From assembly GCF_000802245.2 (NCBI RefSeq), contig NZ_CP021080.1:868001-932000 (forward strand): a stretch of 64,000 nt of DNA. The letters run 5' to 3'. The notes below the pieces were generated by a model. It saw only the letters and a list, made by a program, of their open reading frames with translations. It was not told the DNA's origin and made no database searches. Below are positions 7,952 to 16,658 of the stretch, one piece after another (positions within the stretch are counted from its first letter, which is position 1; each line of letters begins with the position of its first letter). The position numbers and the translations under genes are program-made. This stretch comes from Streptomyces pluripotens (lineage in GTDB: Bacteria; Actinomycetota; Actinomycetes; Streptomycetales; Streptomycetaceae).

Positions 7952-9604
7952 GTGCACTCCTGGACGGATACTCTCCGCTTCGCCTTCCAGCCGGTGGTCA
8001 ACCTGAGGACGGGCGCGGTCGCCGCACTGGAGACGCTTGCCCGCCCCCAGACCGGTGACGTGCTGGCCGAGGCCCGCCGCGATCCCGAACTCGACGGCGT
8101 ACTTGCCGTGTTGGCACTCCGAGCGGCAACTCGCAAGGAGACGCTGCTCCCACTCCATCTGAACGTCTTCGCAGCGACACTGGCCGACCTGGGCGGTCTC
8201 ACCCCGCTGTACGAGGCCGTGCGCGGCGCGCACCGCATGCCGTGGGAGGTGACGCTCGACGTCGTCCCGCCGTATACGCACGTGCCGCAGCGGGCGCTGC
8301 TGGAAGCGGTGGCATCACTTCGCGAGCAGGGCTTCCGGATCAGCGCGGACGGGATCGGGGACGGTGACATGCCACTCAGGTTGCTCACCGACCTCTCCCC
8401 CGATCTGGTCAAGCTCGACGCGTCTCTGTTGGCGCGGCCGGCGGCGGTGCGGGCCATGCGGACCCTGTGCGAGGAGCTCGGGGCTCTGGTCGCGGTGGAG
8501 GGCGTGGAGAGCGAACTGCAGTGTGCGTCGGCGGTGTCGGCCGGCGCACAGCTGGCCCAGGGAGAGCTGTTCGCGCCACCGGCCCGGATCCCGGCGGCGG
8601 ACGTATACGTTCCACCCCGTTCCCCGGGCTCCCTCGCCGCGCCCCGGTCGGGGCCGTCGGTGCGGGAGTTCGTGCGTCCGGCCGCCGTACTGCCGGTGAC
8701 CGCTCCGGCGGGGCAGGTGCGGGCGTTGCTCACCGGATCGCCTGATGTGTCCGGTGTACTGCTGGTGGACCAGGCCGGACGCCCCGTGCGTTCGGTGCAC
8801 CGCTCACGCTTCCTGCTGTCGATGTCCGGACGCTACGGGCACGCCCTGTACGCCGACCGGCCGGCCTTCAAGCTGAGCGATGTACCCCGCACGGTGGGCA
8901 TCGGCGCCACCGCCTGGGAAGTCCTGGACGTGGTCGCGATCGGTGGTCGGGACCGGACCTCCGACGACGTGGCAGTGGTCGACGAGCACGGCCGGTGCGT
9001 GGGCACCGTACGACTCGCGGACCTTGTCCGGGCACTGGCCGAGAGCCGGGTCGAGGAAGCGGCTGGGCTCAACCCGCTGACCCGGTTGCCCGGTTCGGAC
9101 GCGATCACGAGTGAGGTGGACCGGCGGATCGCCCACGGGCGGAGTTTCGCCCTCAGCTGGCTGGACATCGATCACTTCAAGCAGGTGAACGACGGTGCCG
9201 GATTCGCCGCGGGAGACGAGCTGATCCGGTCCGTGGGACACGCCCTGCAGCGGGCGCTCGTCGGGCAAGCGCGCGTGGGGCACATCGGCGGCGACGACTT
9301 CCTGGTACTGGCCGACGAGGAAGCGCTTGAGGCGCTGGTCGCGGCGGTGCTCGATGTCCCGTGGTCGGCGGGCGGGCGGCCGGTAACGCTGTCCCTGGCG
9401 ACTGTGGTGTGCGACCCGGGCCGCGTGAGCGACCACCGGCAGGCCGCCGCGCAGCTCGCTCCGTTGAAGAAGGCGGCCAAGGCACTGAACGGTGCGAGCT
9501 GGGTACTCGGGCGCGCCGGTCTGCCCGGCATCGAGGTCCGGCGCGACGGGTCCGGAGCCACGGCGGCCCGGGCCGGCTGTGCGGGCGCCGAGCCGCGGAG
9601 GTGA
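7952..9604 (+). CDS. EAL-CBS-GGDEF protein (putative c-di-GMP signalling, degenerate EAL)
   Basis: This 550-residue soluble protein has an unusual order: an N-terminal EAL-like domain (about residues 1-210), a CBS-pair-like region (about 230-370), and a C-terminal GGDEF domain (about 380-520). The EAL motif is ALETLARP, and DLVKLD, AVEGVE and AQGELF blocks are kept. The ExTE motif is replaced by DVVP and the DDFG motif reads DGIG, so phosphodiesterase activity is doubtful. The GGDEF signature is GGDDF in GHIGGDDFLVL, compatible with diguanylate cyclase activity; no RxxD inhibitory site precedes it. The GTG start at 7952 lacks an obvious ribosome site. Confidence 0.85.
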   Translation: MHSWTDTLRFAFQPVVNLRTGAVAALETLARPQTGDVLAEARRDPELDGVLAVLALRAATRKETLLPLHLNVFAATLADLGGLTPLYEAVRGAHRMPWEVTLDVVPPYTHVPQRALLEAVASLREQGFRISADGIGDGDMPLRLLTDLSPDLVKLDASLLARPAAVRAMRTLCEELGALVAVEGVESELQCASAVSAGAQLAQGELFAPPARIPAADVYVPPRSPGSLAAPRSGPSVREFVRPAAVLPVTAPAGQVRALLTGSPDVSGVLLVDQAGRPVRSVHRSRFLLSMSGRYGHALYADRPAFKLSDVPRTVGIGATAWEVLDVVAIGGRDRTSDDVAVVDEHGRCVGTVRLADLVRALAESRVEEAAGLNPLTRLPGSDAITSEVDRRIAHGRSFALSWLDIDHFKQVNDGAGFAAGDELIRSVGHALQRALVGQARVGHIGGDDFLVLADEEALEALVAAVLDVPWSAGGRPVTLSLATVVCDPGRVSDHRQAAAQLAPLKKAAKALNGASWVLGRAGLPGIEVRRDGSGATAARAGCAGAEPRR

Positions 9605-9965
9605 ACGGCGTCAACGGGTGGGTTCCCCGGAGCCGCTCCCGTGTCGCGGACGTTCGGGGCGCCCCGCTGTCACGGTCGCCGCCGACAGCCTTGACGGCCC
9701 CGGAACGGCGGTGAAGACTTCCCGGTGTCAGTCGGAACCGCCATGCACTCCCCGCATCACCAGGCACTGTGCCACGGGTCTGCCTCATTCCACGGCCCGT
9801 CCCGCCATGGCGGTCCGGCTGCGACGGAGAACTCTCACGAAACGCGGGGCGGGACACCGGACACCCGCTTCCTTGGGCGGCCGAAGTCGCGGCAGAATCG
9901 TTCCTGCAGACGAACCCGGCCGCCCGCCGCCCACCGACCCGCGGTGGAGTGGCCGCGGACACGGG
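9605..9965. other. Intergenic region, no feature recognised
   Basis: This stretch of 361 bp lies between the GGDEF gene and the 3-prime end of the IS110 element. I see no convincing gene, promoter or perfect terminator hairpin in it. Confidence 0.5.
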
Positions 9966-10030
9966 GGGGTGCCTCTATGTCTTTCGTCAAGGCGCCTGTG
10001 TCGGGTTTGGGTGGTTTAGCGTTGCTGGGG

Positions 10031-11245
10031 TCACGCGGCGAGCTCGACGTCCTTCGGATCGCGGGGTTCGTAGAAGGTGCCGTCGCGGAGCATCGCGAAC
10101 AGGACGCTGATGCGTTGGCGGGCGAGGCGTAGGAGGGCCTGGGTGTGGGTCTTGTTGCGGTCGCGTTGCTTGTCGTAGTAGGTGCGGGAGGCGGGGTCGT
10201 GCAGGGCGGCGAACGCGGACAGGAACATCGCGCGTTTGAGCTGCCGATTGCCGCCTCTGGGGGCATGTTCGCCGTGGATCGACGTTCCGGACGACTTGGT
10301 GACCGGGGCCAGGCCCGCGTAGGAGGCCAGGTGGGCGGCGGTGGGGAAGCTGGTGCCGTCGCCGACGGTGACCAGCAGGACGGCGGCGGTCCTGACGCCG
10401 ACGCCGGGCATCGACGTCAGGACCTTGGAAAGAGGGTGGGCCTCCAGCAGGGCGTTGATCTGGGCTTCCAGGGCCCGGCGCTGTTCGTGGACAGCGGCGA
10501 GCGAGCGGGCCAGGGAGGGCACGACGATGTCGAGGGTGCCGGTGCCCGGGACCACGACGGTCTGCTCGTCCAATGCCTCGAAGACGTCGTCGATCAGCCG
10601 CTGGGCCATGCGCGGGGCCTTGGGCCGGATGAGCTCGACGAGCCTGCGGCGTCCGGCTTTGCGCAGTGCGGCCGGGGAGCCGTAGCGTTCCAGCAGCCAG
10701 GTGACGGCCTGGTGGTCGAGGCGGGGACCCAGAACGCGCTCCAGGCTGGGGTGGAACTGGGTGAGCAGTCCGCGTATCCGGTTGCTGGTGCGGGTGGCCT
10801 CGGCGGCGAGGTCCTGGTCGAAGCCGACGAGGACCGTGAGTTCGGCGGTGATCTCGTCGGTGAGCTCCAGCGAGCGCAGGGTGTGCGGCATGGTGCGGGC
10901 CGCATCCGCGATGACCGCGGCGTCCTTCGCGTCGGTCTTGGCTTCGCCCGGGTAGAGGTCGGCGATCCGCCGCATCGCGAGTCCGGGCAGGTAGGCGACG
11001 GTGCAGCCTGCGTCCCGGGCGACAGTCAGGGGCAGGGCGCCGATGGAGGCGGGCTGGTCCACGATCACCAGCACGGTGCCGAACTTCGCGGCCAGTTTGT
11101 CGAACACGGCCCGCAGTTTCGGCTCGCTGTTCGGCAGCTGCTTGTCGAGGACCTTCTTGCCGGCCGGCGTGAGCGCGTGGCCGTGGTGGGTCGTCTTGCC
11201 GACGTCCAGGCCGAGGAACACGCCCACGTCTTCGGTGTCGAACAT
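10031..11245 (-). CDS. IS110-family transposase (DEDD N-domain, Transposase_20 C-domain)
   Basis: This 404-residue protein has an N-terminal RuvC-like DEDD domain: GLDVGK with the first Asp, VIVDQPAS, and KTDAKDAAVIADAAR with the last acidic pair. A helical linker follows, then a C-terminal IS116/IS110/IS902 domain (SMPGVGVRTAAVLL, then LASYAGLAPVTKSSGTS, then GGNRQLKRAMFLSAFA). IS110 enzymes recombine DNA guided by a structured RNA from the element end. The start at 11245 (MFDTEDVGVFLGLDVGK) matches the family. A longer frame upstream would translate the non-coding end. No frameshift or stop is seen, so it should be functional. Confidence 0.92.
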   Translation of the reverse strand: MFDTEDVGVFLGLDVGKTTHHGHALTPAGKKVLDKQLPNSEPKLRAVFDKLAAKFGTVLVIVDQPASIGALPLTVARDAGCTVAYLPGLAMRRIADLYPGEAKTDAKDAAVIADAARTMPHTLRSLELTDEITAELTVLVGFDQDLAAEATRTSNRIRGLLTQFHPSLERVLGPRLDHQAVTWLLERYGSPAALRKAGRRRLVELIRPKAPRMAQRLIDDVFEALDEQTVVVPGTGTLDIVVPSLARSLAAVHEQRRALEAQINALLEAHPLSKVLTSMPGVGVRTAAVLLVTVGDGTSFPTAAHLASYAGLAPVTKSSGTSIHGEHAPRGGNRQLKRAMFLSAFAALHDPASRTYYDKQRDRNKTHTQALLRLARQRISVLFAMLRDGTFYEPRDPKDVELAA

Positions 11246-11505
11246 CGCGCCCTTCCCAGGGAGTTGAACGTGCCGACCTCGGCAGCGGTGTCGTACGCGC
11301 GCATCCACGTTATGCAGACCTGCCGCCCGCGAACTGCCCGGCATTGCGCCGGACCGGACGGTGGCCGGACCTCTCATCAGCGTCTCCGACGAACACCTCC
11401 CGGGCCCGGTGACACCACCCCCCAGGTCATCCGTTCGACAGGGGGACACAGTCATGCCGGGCCCGGAGGCCAGCGGTCCTCTTGCAGGACCGCCAAGAAC
11501 ATAAC
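11246..11505 (-). ncRNA. Candidate bridge (guide) RNA region of the IS110 element
   Basis: This non-coding end lies upstream of the transposase and would be transcribed leftward. It has a hairpin at 11473-11493 (8-bp stem gcggtcct/aggaccgc, 5-nt loop) near its outer edge, followed by GC-rich material able to form internal loops. On the minus strand GGGGGGTG (plus-strand cacccccc at 11416-11423) is complementary to CACCCCCC at the other element junction near 9963-9971. That is a possible guide match but short and low in complexity. By analogy to IS110-group elements this region should encode the bridge RNA; loops are not resolved here. Confidence 0.4.
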
Positions 11506-11523
11506 GGGGTGCCCCGCACGGAC

Positions 11524-11560
11524 CACGGCCCGTACCCCGGTCGGCGGGGTACGGGCCGTG
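11524..11560 (-). terminator. Terminator hairpin after cvnD
   Basis: A perfect 15-bp stem (arms 11524-11538 and 11546-11560) with a 7-nt loop lies 8 bp past the cvnD stop and closes the conservon operon. It lies just outside the right edge of the IS110 element. Confidence 0.8.
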
Positions 11561-11568
11561 CCCGTGGC

Positions 11569-12174
11569 TCAGGTGCTGACGGCCCGATGACGGCCGGCCG
11601 CGTACACCATCGCGTGCTGCACGACTCCTATGAGCACTTCCTTCACCGATTCCCGGTCGCGCGCGTCGCACGGCAGAAGGGGCACGTCGTCATCGAGGTC
11701 AAGAGCTCGGCGTACGTCCTCTACCGGGTAGCGGACAGCCCCCTCGAAGCAGTTGACGCCGACGAGGAAGGGTATGGACCGCCGCTCGAAGTAGTCGACG
11801 GCGGCGAAACAGTCCTCCAGACGGCGGGTGTCGGCGAGGACCACGGCCCCGAGCGCGCCCTCGGAGAGCTCGTCCCACATGAACCAGAAACGTTCCTGCC
11901 CGGGCGTGCCGAAGAGGTACAGCACCAGGTCCTCGCGCAGGGAGATACGGCCGAAGTCCATGGCCACGGTCGTGGCGTGCTTGCCCTCCACCCCACTGGT
12001 GTCATCGACCGGCCGCCCGGCCTCGGTGAGCAGTTCCTCGGTGCGCAGCGGCCTGATCTCGCTGACCGCACCGACGAGCGTCGTCTTGCCCACGCCGAAG
12101 CCGCCTGCCACCAAGATCTTGAGCGTGACGGGCTCGACCGGGGGCTTGCCCTGCTCAGTACGCCCGAAGATCAT
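11569..12174 (-). CDS. cvnD: CvnD: small Ras-like GTPase of a conservon
   Basis: This 201-residue GTP-binding protein has a P-loop [12 protein letters not shown] (about residues 23-34), a switch-like [10 protein letters not shown] segment and a DTxG-type motif FGTPGQERF, matching the MglA/Cvn GTPases. CvnD proteins associate with the CvnA sensor and CvnB/CvnC at the membrane and switch between GDP and GTP forms. The start is ATG 12174 with AGGAGAAG upstream, which lies inside the end of the 5-oxoprolinase gene (20-bp overlap), implying translational coupling. It is the last gene of the operon and is followed by a strong terminator. Confidence 0.92.
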   Translation of the reverse strand: MIFGRTEQGKPPVEPVTLKILVAGGFGVGKTTLVGAVSEIRPLRTEELLTEAGRPVDDTSGVEGKHATTVAMDFGRISLREDLVLYLFGTPGQERFWFMWDELSEGALGAVVLADTRRLEDCFAAVDYFERRSIPFLVGVNCFEGAVRYPVEDVRRALDLDDDVPLLPCDARDRESVKEVLIGVVQHAMVYAAGRHRAVST

Positions 12175-15100
12175 CGGTCTCTTCTCCTGCTCGATGGGGG
12201 TCGGGCAGCGGGCGGCCGTAACCACCGCCACCGGGGGTTTCGATGACGAGTAGATCGCCGGGGGCGACCTCCGCCGAACCGCATCCGCCGAGGTCGGTGA
12301 CACTACCGTCGGCCCGCTCGACGCGATTGACGCCGACCGCCCCGGGCTCGCCTCCCGCCATGCCGTACGGAGGTACGCGTCGGTGCTGGGAGAGCGTGGA
12401 GACGGTCATGGGCTCCAGGAAGCGGATACGGCGCACCGCTCCGTCGCCGCCCCGCCACCGACCAGTGCCACCGCTGCACCGCCGGACGGCGAACTCCTCC
12501 AGCCTGACCGGCAGCCGCCACTCCAGGACTTCGGGGTCGGTCAGCCGGGAGTTGGTCATGTGGGTCTGTACGACGTCGGCACCGGGGAAGCCGTCGCCCG
12601 CTCCTGATCCGGAGGCGACGGTCTCGTAGTACTGGTGTCGTTCGTTGCCGAAGCTGACGTTGTTCATGGTGCCGGAGCCCTCGGCCTGGACGCCCAGCGC
12701 GGCGTACAGGGCGCCGGTGATGGCTTGGGAGGTCTCCACGTTGCCCGCGACGACGGCGGCGGGCGGCTGGGGAGCGAGCATCGAACCGGGCGGCACGACG
12801 ATGTCCAGAGGCCGCAGGCAGCCGTCATTGAGCGGGATGTCGTCGGCGACCAGGGTGCGGAAGACGTACAGGACGGCCGCGTTGACGACCGCGAACGGGG
12901 CGTTGAAGTTCGTGGCGAGTTGCGCGGAGGTACCCGTGAAGTCGATGGTCGCCCGGCGCGCGCTGCGGTCGACGCGCACACGGACCCGGATGACGGCGCC
13001 CGAATCGGTCTCGTAGGCGTATGCGCCGTCATCCAGGACATCGATGACCCGGCGGACGGCTTCCTCGGCGTTGTCCTGAACGTGCCGCATGTAGGCCTGA
13101 ACCACGTCGAGACCGAACTCACCGATCATGCGGCCCACTTCATCGACACCCTTCTGGTTGGCGGCGATCTGGGCGCGCAGGTCGGCCAGGTTGGTCCGCG
13201 CGCTACGGGAGGGATGACTCGCCTCGGTGAGCAGGCGACGGGTCTCCTCCTCGCGGAAGCGGCCGTCCTCGGCCAGGAGCCAGTTGTCGAAGAGGACGCC
13301 CTCCTCCTCGATGCTGCGGCTGTGGGCCGGCATGGAGCCCGGGGCGATACCGCCGATCTCGGCGTGGTGGCCACGTGAGGCGACGTAGAAGAGGATCTCC
13401 GGCTCACTCGGTGTGCCCGCCGCCCGGCCGGTGCCGAAGACGGGGGTGATCACGGTGACGTCGGGCAGATGGGTGCCGCCGTGGTACGGGTCGTTGACCG
13501 CGTAGGTGTCGCCCGGCCGCATCGAGGAGCCGCGGCGGCGGATGACCTCTTTGACGCTGGTGCCCATGGATCCCAGGTGGACGGGGATGTGCGGAGCATT
13601 GGCCACCAGGTTTCCGTCCGGGTCGAACAGGGCGCAGGAGAAGTCGAGGCGTTCCTTGATGTTGACGGACTGAGCCGTGGACTCCAGCCGCACGCCCATC
13701 TGCTCGGCGATCGACATGAAGAGGTTGTTGAAGACCTCAAGCAGCACCGGGTCGGCGTGTGTACCCAGTCGAGAACTCTGCGTCATCGCCGTGCGTTCCA
13801 AGACCAGATGCCCGTCGTCGGTGGCGGCGGCCCGCCAGCCATCGTCGACCACGGTCGTGGCACTGGCCTCCGTGATGATCGCAGGACCGGTGACGGTCTC
13901 GCCGGGCGGGAGGGCCTCCCGGCGGTGGAGTGGCACGTCGCACCAGGCACCGCCGGTGTGCAGGCGGACGGTTTCGGGCGTGGTGGCGCGACCCTCATAG
14001 GGAGCGAGGGCGGAGAGCTCGGGGGGTGCGGTGATGCCGGTGGCTTCGACGGAGAGTGCCTCCACGACGACGGGGCGGTCGAGGGTGAAGGAGTACGTGG
14101 CGCGATGACGTGCTTCGAACGTGCGCCGCATGGTGTCGGGTTCCGTCAGCTCCACGGTGAGGGTGGTGTCGGTACCGTCGTAGCGCAACTGGGCGCGACG
14201 GGTCACCTCGATGCGGTCCTCCGGGACATCTTCGGCGCGGAGTTCGACACGTGCGGACGCCTCCAGTGCGTCACCGATCCGGCGGATGCCGGGCATAGCG
14301 GCCGCCTCCAGGAGCGCCTCGACGGACTGCTCCCGCATGGCAGTGGTGTCGGCGAGGCCGATGCCGAGCGCGGAGAGGACACCGGCCATGGGAGGCACCA
14401 GGACGGTACGGATGCCGAGCGACTCGGCGACCCGGCACGCGTGCTGCCCGCCCGCGCCGCCGAAGGTGGTCAGGGTGTAGCGGGTGACGTCGTGGCCCTT
14501 CTGGACGGAGATCCGCTTCACAGCGTTGGCGATGTTGGCGACGGCAATCTGCAGGTAGCCCTCTGCCACTTGTTCCGGGGTGCGGTCGTCGCCGGTCCGT
14601 TCGTGGATCTGGCGCGCCAGGGAGCGGAACCGCTCATACACGAGGGTGGCGTCCAGGGGCTGGTCGCCGCCGGGCCCGAACACGGCAGGGAAGTGACCGG
14701 GCTGGATGCGGCCCAGCATCACATTGGCGTCGGTGACCGTGAGCGGTCCGCCGGCGCGGTAGCAGGCGGGCCCCGGGTCGGCGCCGGCCGAGTCGGGACC
14801 GACCCGGTAGCGGGAGCCGTCGAAGTGCAGGATGGAACCGCCGCCGGCGGCGACGGTGTGGATGTCCAGCATCGGGGCACGCAGCCTGACCCCTGCGATC
14901 TGCGTGGTGAAGACACGTTCGTACGCACCGGCGAAGTGCGAGACGTCGGTGGAGGTGCCGCCCATATCGAAGCCGATGACGCGGTCGAAGCCGGCACGCT
15001 GCGACATGCGGGCCATGCCGACGATGCCGCCGGCCGGGCCGGAGAGCACGGCGTCCTTGCCGCGGAACTGTCCGGCCTCCGTCAACCCGCCGTTGGACTG

Positions 15101-15793
15101 CATGAACATCAGCCGCACACCGCTCAGTTCGTCGGCGACATGGCGCACATAGCGTCGCAGTACCGGAGAGAGGTAGGCGTCCACGACGGCCGTGTCCCCA
15201 CGCGGCACCAGCTTCATCAGCGGGCTCACCTCGCTGGACAGCGAGATCTGCGGGAATCCCATGCGAGCAACGAGCTCACCGATGGCCCGCTCGTGCGCGG
15301 GATGGAGGTGACTATGCAGGCAGACAACGGCGACCGCGCGGATCCCGTCGTCGTACGCCTCCTGGAGCGGGCCCGCAAGGGCACCCAGATCGGGCTCCCG
15401 CAGGACGGTGCCGTCGACGGCCACGCGTTCGTCCACCTCGACGACCCGTTCATACAGCAGCTGGGGCAGGTCGATGCGGCGGGCGAAGATCCTCGGGCGG
15501 TTCTGGTAGGCGATCCGCAGAGCGTCCCGGAATCCGCGGGTGATGACCAGGAGGACGCGCTCGCCCTTGCGTTCGAGCAGGGCATTGGTGGCGACGGTGG
15601 TGCCCATGCGGACGGCCTCGATGGGCTCTCCGGAATCACCGAGGAGCTTCCGGACGCCGGCGACTGCCGCGTCGGCGTAACGGCCGGCGTTGTCAGACAG
15701 CAGCTTGTGTGTCAGCAGCCGGCCGTCCGGGCGACGCGCGACGACGTCGGTGAAGGTGCCGCCGCGGTCGACCCAGAACTGCCAGCCTGTCAC
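12155..15793 (-). CDS. ATP-dependent 5-oxoprolinase / hydantoinase A-B fusion
   Basis: This 1212-residue protein fuses a HyuA-type domain (about residues 1-660, starting [18 protein letters not shown], with GPAGGIVGM and [12 protein letters not shown] phosphate-binding blocks) to a HyuB-type domain (from about residue 670, [21 protein letters not shown], ending in GGGGYGRP). The length and order match OPLAH-type 5-oxoprolinases, which hydrolyse 5-oxo-L-proline to glutamate using ATP. Hydantoin hydrolysis is the main alternative. It starts 25 bp after cvnC and its last 20 bp overlap cvnD, so it is transcribed as part of the conservon. The remnant of another 5-oxoprolinase subunit gene lies at 28.1-28.7 kb. 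Confidence 0.87.
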   Translation of the reverse strand: MTGWQFWVDRGGTFTDVVARRPDGRLLTHKLLSDNAGRYADAAVAGVRKLLGDSGEPIEAVRMGTTVATNALLERKGERVLLVITRGFRDALRIAYQNRPRIFARRIDLPQLLYERVVEVDERVAVDGTVLREPDLGALAGPLQEAYDDGIRAVAVVCLHSHLHPAHERAIGELVARMGFPQISLSSEVSPLMKLVPRGDTAVVDAYLSPVLRRYVRHVADELSGVRLMFMQSNGGLTEAGQFRGKDAVLSGPAGGIVGMARMSQRAGFDRVIGFDMGGTSTDVSHFAGAYERVFTTQIAGVRLRAPMLDIHTVAAGGGSILHFDGSRYRVGPDSAGADPGPACYRAGGPLTVTDANVMLGRIQPGHFPAVFGPGGDQPLDATLVYERFRSLARQIHERTGDDRTPEQVAEGYLQIAVANIANAVKRISVQKGHDVTRYTLTTFGGAGGQHACRVAESLGIRTVLVPPMAGVLSALGIGLADTTAMREQSVEALLEAAAMPGIRRIGDALEASARVELRAEDVPEDRIEVTRRAQLRYDGTDTTLTVELTEPDTMRRTFEARHRATYSFTLDRPVVVEALSVEATGITAPPELSALAPYEGRATTPETVRLHTGGAWCDVPLHRREALPPGETVTGPAIITEASATTVVDDGWRAAATDDGHLVLERTAMTQSSRLGTHADPVLLEVFNNLFMSIAEQMGVRLESTAQSVNIKERLDFSCALFDPDGNLVANAPHIPVHLGSMGTSVKEVIRRRGSSMRPGDTYAVNDPYHGGTHLPDVTVITPVFGTGRAAGTPSEPEILFYVASRGHHAEIGGIAPGSMPAHSRSIEEEGVLFDNWLLAEDGRFREEETRRLLTEASHPSRSARTNLADLRAQIAANQKGVDEVGRMIGEFGLDVVQAYMRHVQDNAEEAVRRVIDVLDDGAYAYETDSGAVIRVRVRVDRSARRATIDFTGTSAQLATNFNAPFAVVNAAVLYVFRTLVADDIPLNDGCLRPLDIVVPPGSMLAPQPPAAVVAGNVETSQAITGALYAALGVQAEGSGTMNNVSFGNERHQYYETVASGSGAGDGFPGADVVQTHMTNSRLTDPEVLEWRLPVRLEEFAVRRCSGGTGRWRGGDGAVRRIRFLEPMTVSTLSQHRRVPPYGMAGGEPGAVGVNRVERADGSVTDLGGCGSAEVAPGDLLVIETPGGGGYGRPLPDPHRAGEETDDLRAY

Positions 15794-15818
15794 GTCACTC
15801 CTCCGCTTTCCGCGCCGG

Positions 15819-16214
15819 TCACAGCGCCCGGAGACCGTTGATCACGTCGCGCAGAATACTCTCGTCCGGCAACTCGGCCGGGGGAACCGGCCGCGTGACA
15901 TGGACGAGTTCCGCGTGCACGAGGTCGCCGATGAGGACGCGCACCACGCCGATGGGCAGGTCGAGCTTCGCGGCGATGTCGGCAACCGGCTGCGGTGCGT
16001 TCCGGCAGAGCCCGACGATGTCCACGTGCTCGGGGGAAAGCGTGGGGTCCGCTTCCGGGTCACCCGCGCCGGGCTCCGAGGCGACGACTGCGATCAGGTC
16101 CAGGCGGTGCTGAGCCGCACTCGTGGTGCGACCGCGTGTCATGGCGTACGGCCGGACCACCGGTCCGGCCTCGTCGTCGAACCAGTGATTTCTTCCCTGA
16201 CCGTATCCGCTCAT
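15819..16214 (-). CDS. cvnC: CvnC: DUF742 protein of a conservon
   Basis: This 131-residue DUF742 protein has the usual [11 protein letters not shown] segment near the N-terminus and a winged-helix-like C-terminal half ([28 protein letters not shown]). It begins 9 bp downstream of cvnB. CvnC is a small soluble component that interacts with CvnA and CvnD in the membrane-associated conservon complex, which is likened to eukaryotic G-protein-coupled signalling. Confidence 0.93.
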   Translation of the reverse strand: MSGYGQGRNHWFDDEAGPVVRPYAMTRGRTTSAAQHRLDLIAVVASEPGAGDPEADPTLSPEHVDIVGLCRNAPQPVADIAAKLDLPIGVVRVLIGDLVHAELVHVTRPVPPAELPDESILRDVINGLRAL

Positions 16215-16223
16215 GTCCTCCCA

Positions 16224-16658
16224 CTACCCGCCTGCGGGCTGATCGGTGCGCGGGGCAGCACCGAGATGCACGCCGACCCGCTTGACCAGGAGCGTCATCT
16301 CGTATGCCACCTGCCCGACATCGGAGTCGGCCTCAGAGAGGACAGCGAGGCAACTGCCGTCGCCGGCGGCGGTGACGAACAGGAAGGCATCGTCCAACTC
16401 GACCACCGTCTGCCGGACGCCGCCCACGTCGAAGTGGCGGCCCACCCCCTTGGCCAGGCTGTGGAAGCCGGATGCGACCGCGGCCAGATGCTCGCTGTCC
16501 TCCCTGGTCAGGTCCTTGGACACCCCCATCGGCAGACCGTCGCCGGACAGTACGACGGCCTTGCGGATGCTGGCGACCCGGTCAACCAGGTCGTCCAGGA
16601 GCCAGTTCAGCTCCCCCTTGTTCGTCGCCGTGTGGCCGGTGGCCTTCGCTGCGGTCAT
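16224..16658 (-). CDS. cvnB: CvnB: roadblock/LC7-domain protein
   Basis: This 144-residue roadblock/LC7 protein opens its domain with LNWLLDDLVDRVASIRKAVVLSGDGLPMG-type sequence (about residues 17-45) and ends it with SDVGQVAYEMTLLVKRVG. MglB-like roadblock proteins act on the cognate GTPase, here CvnD. Its ATG overlaps the cvnA stop by 4 bp (16655-16658), so the two are translationally coupled. Confidence 0.93.
   Translation of the reverse strand: MTAAKATGHTATNKGELNWLLDDLVDRVASIRKAVVLSGDGLPMGVSKDLTREDSEHLAAVASGFHSLAKGVGRHFDVGGVRQTVVELDDAFLFVTAAGDGSCLAVLSEADSDVGQVAYEMTLLVKRVGVHLGAAPRTDQPAGG

Larger units (their letters stand above)
9966..11513 (-). mobile_element. IS110-family insertion sequence, apparently intact
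   Basis: A single IS110-type transposase gene is flanked by short non-coding ends and no terminal inverted repeats, as expected for the family. An 8-bp sequence GGGGTGCC occurs at both edges (9966-9973 and 11506-11513) and probably brackets the element, although exact boundaries within or next to it cannot be fixed by eye. The longer non-coding end (about 260 bp) is upstream of the transposase, the arrangement of IS110-group elements whose guide RNA is encoded there. The element sits between the GGDEF gene and the end of the conservon and interrupts no recognisable gene. Confidence 0.65.

Noticed and set aside
13469..15841. A 790-codon plus-strand open frame opposite the 5-oxoprolinase
   Set aside because: Antisense shadow with no recognisable domains and a composition typical of reverse frames.
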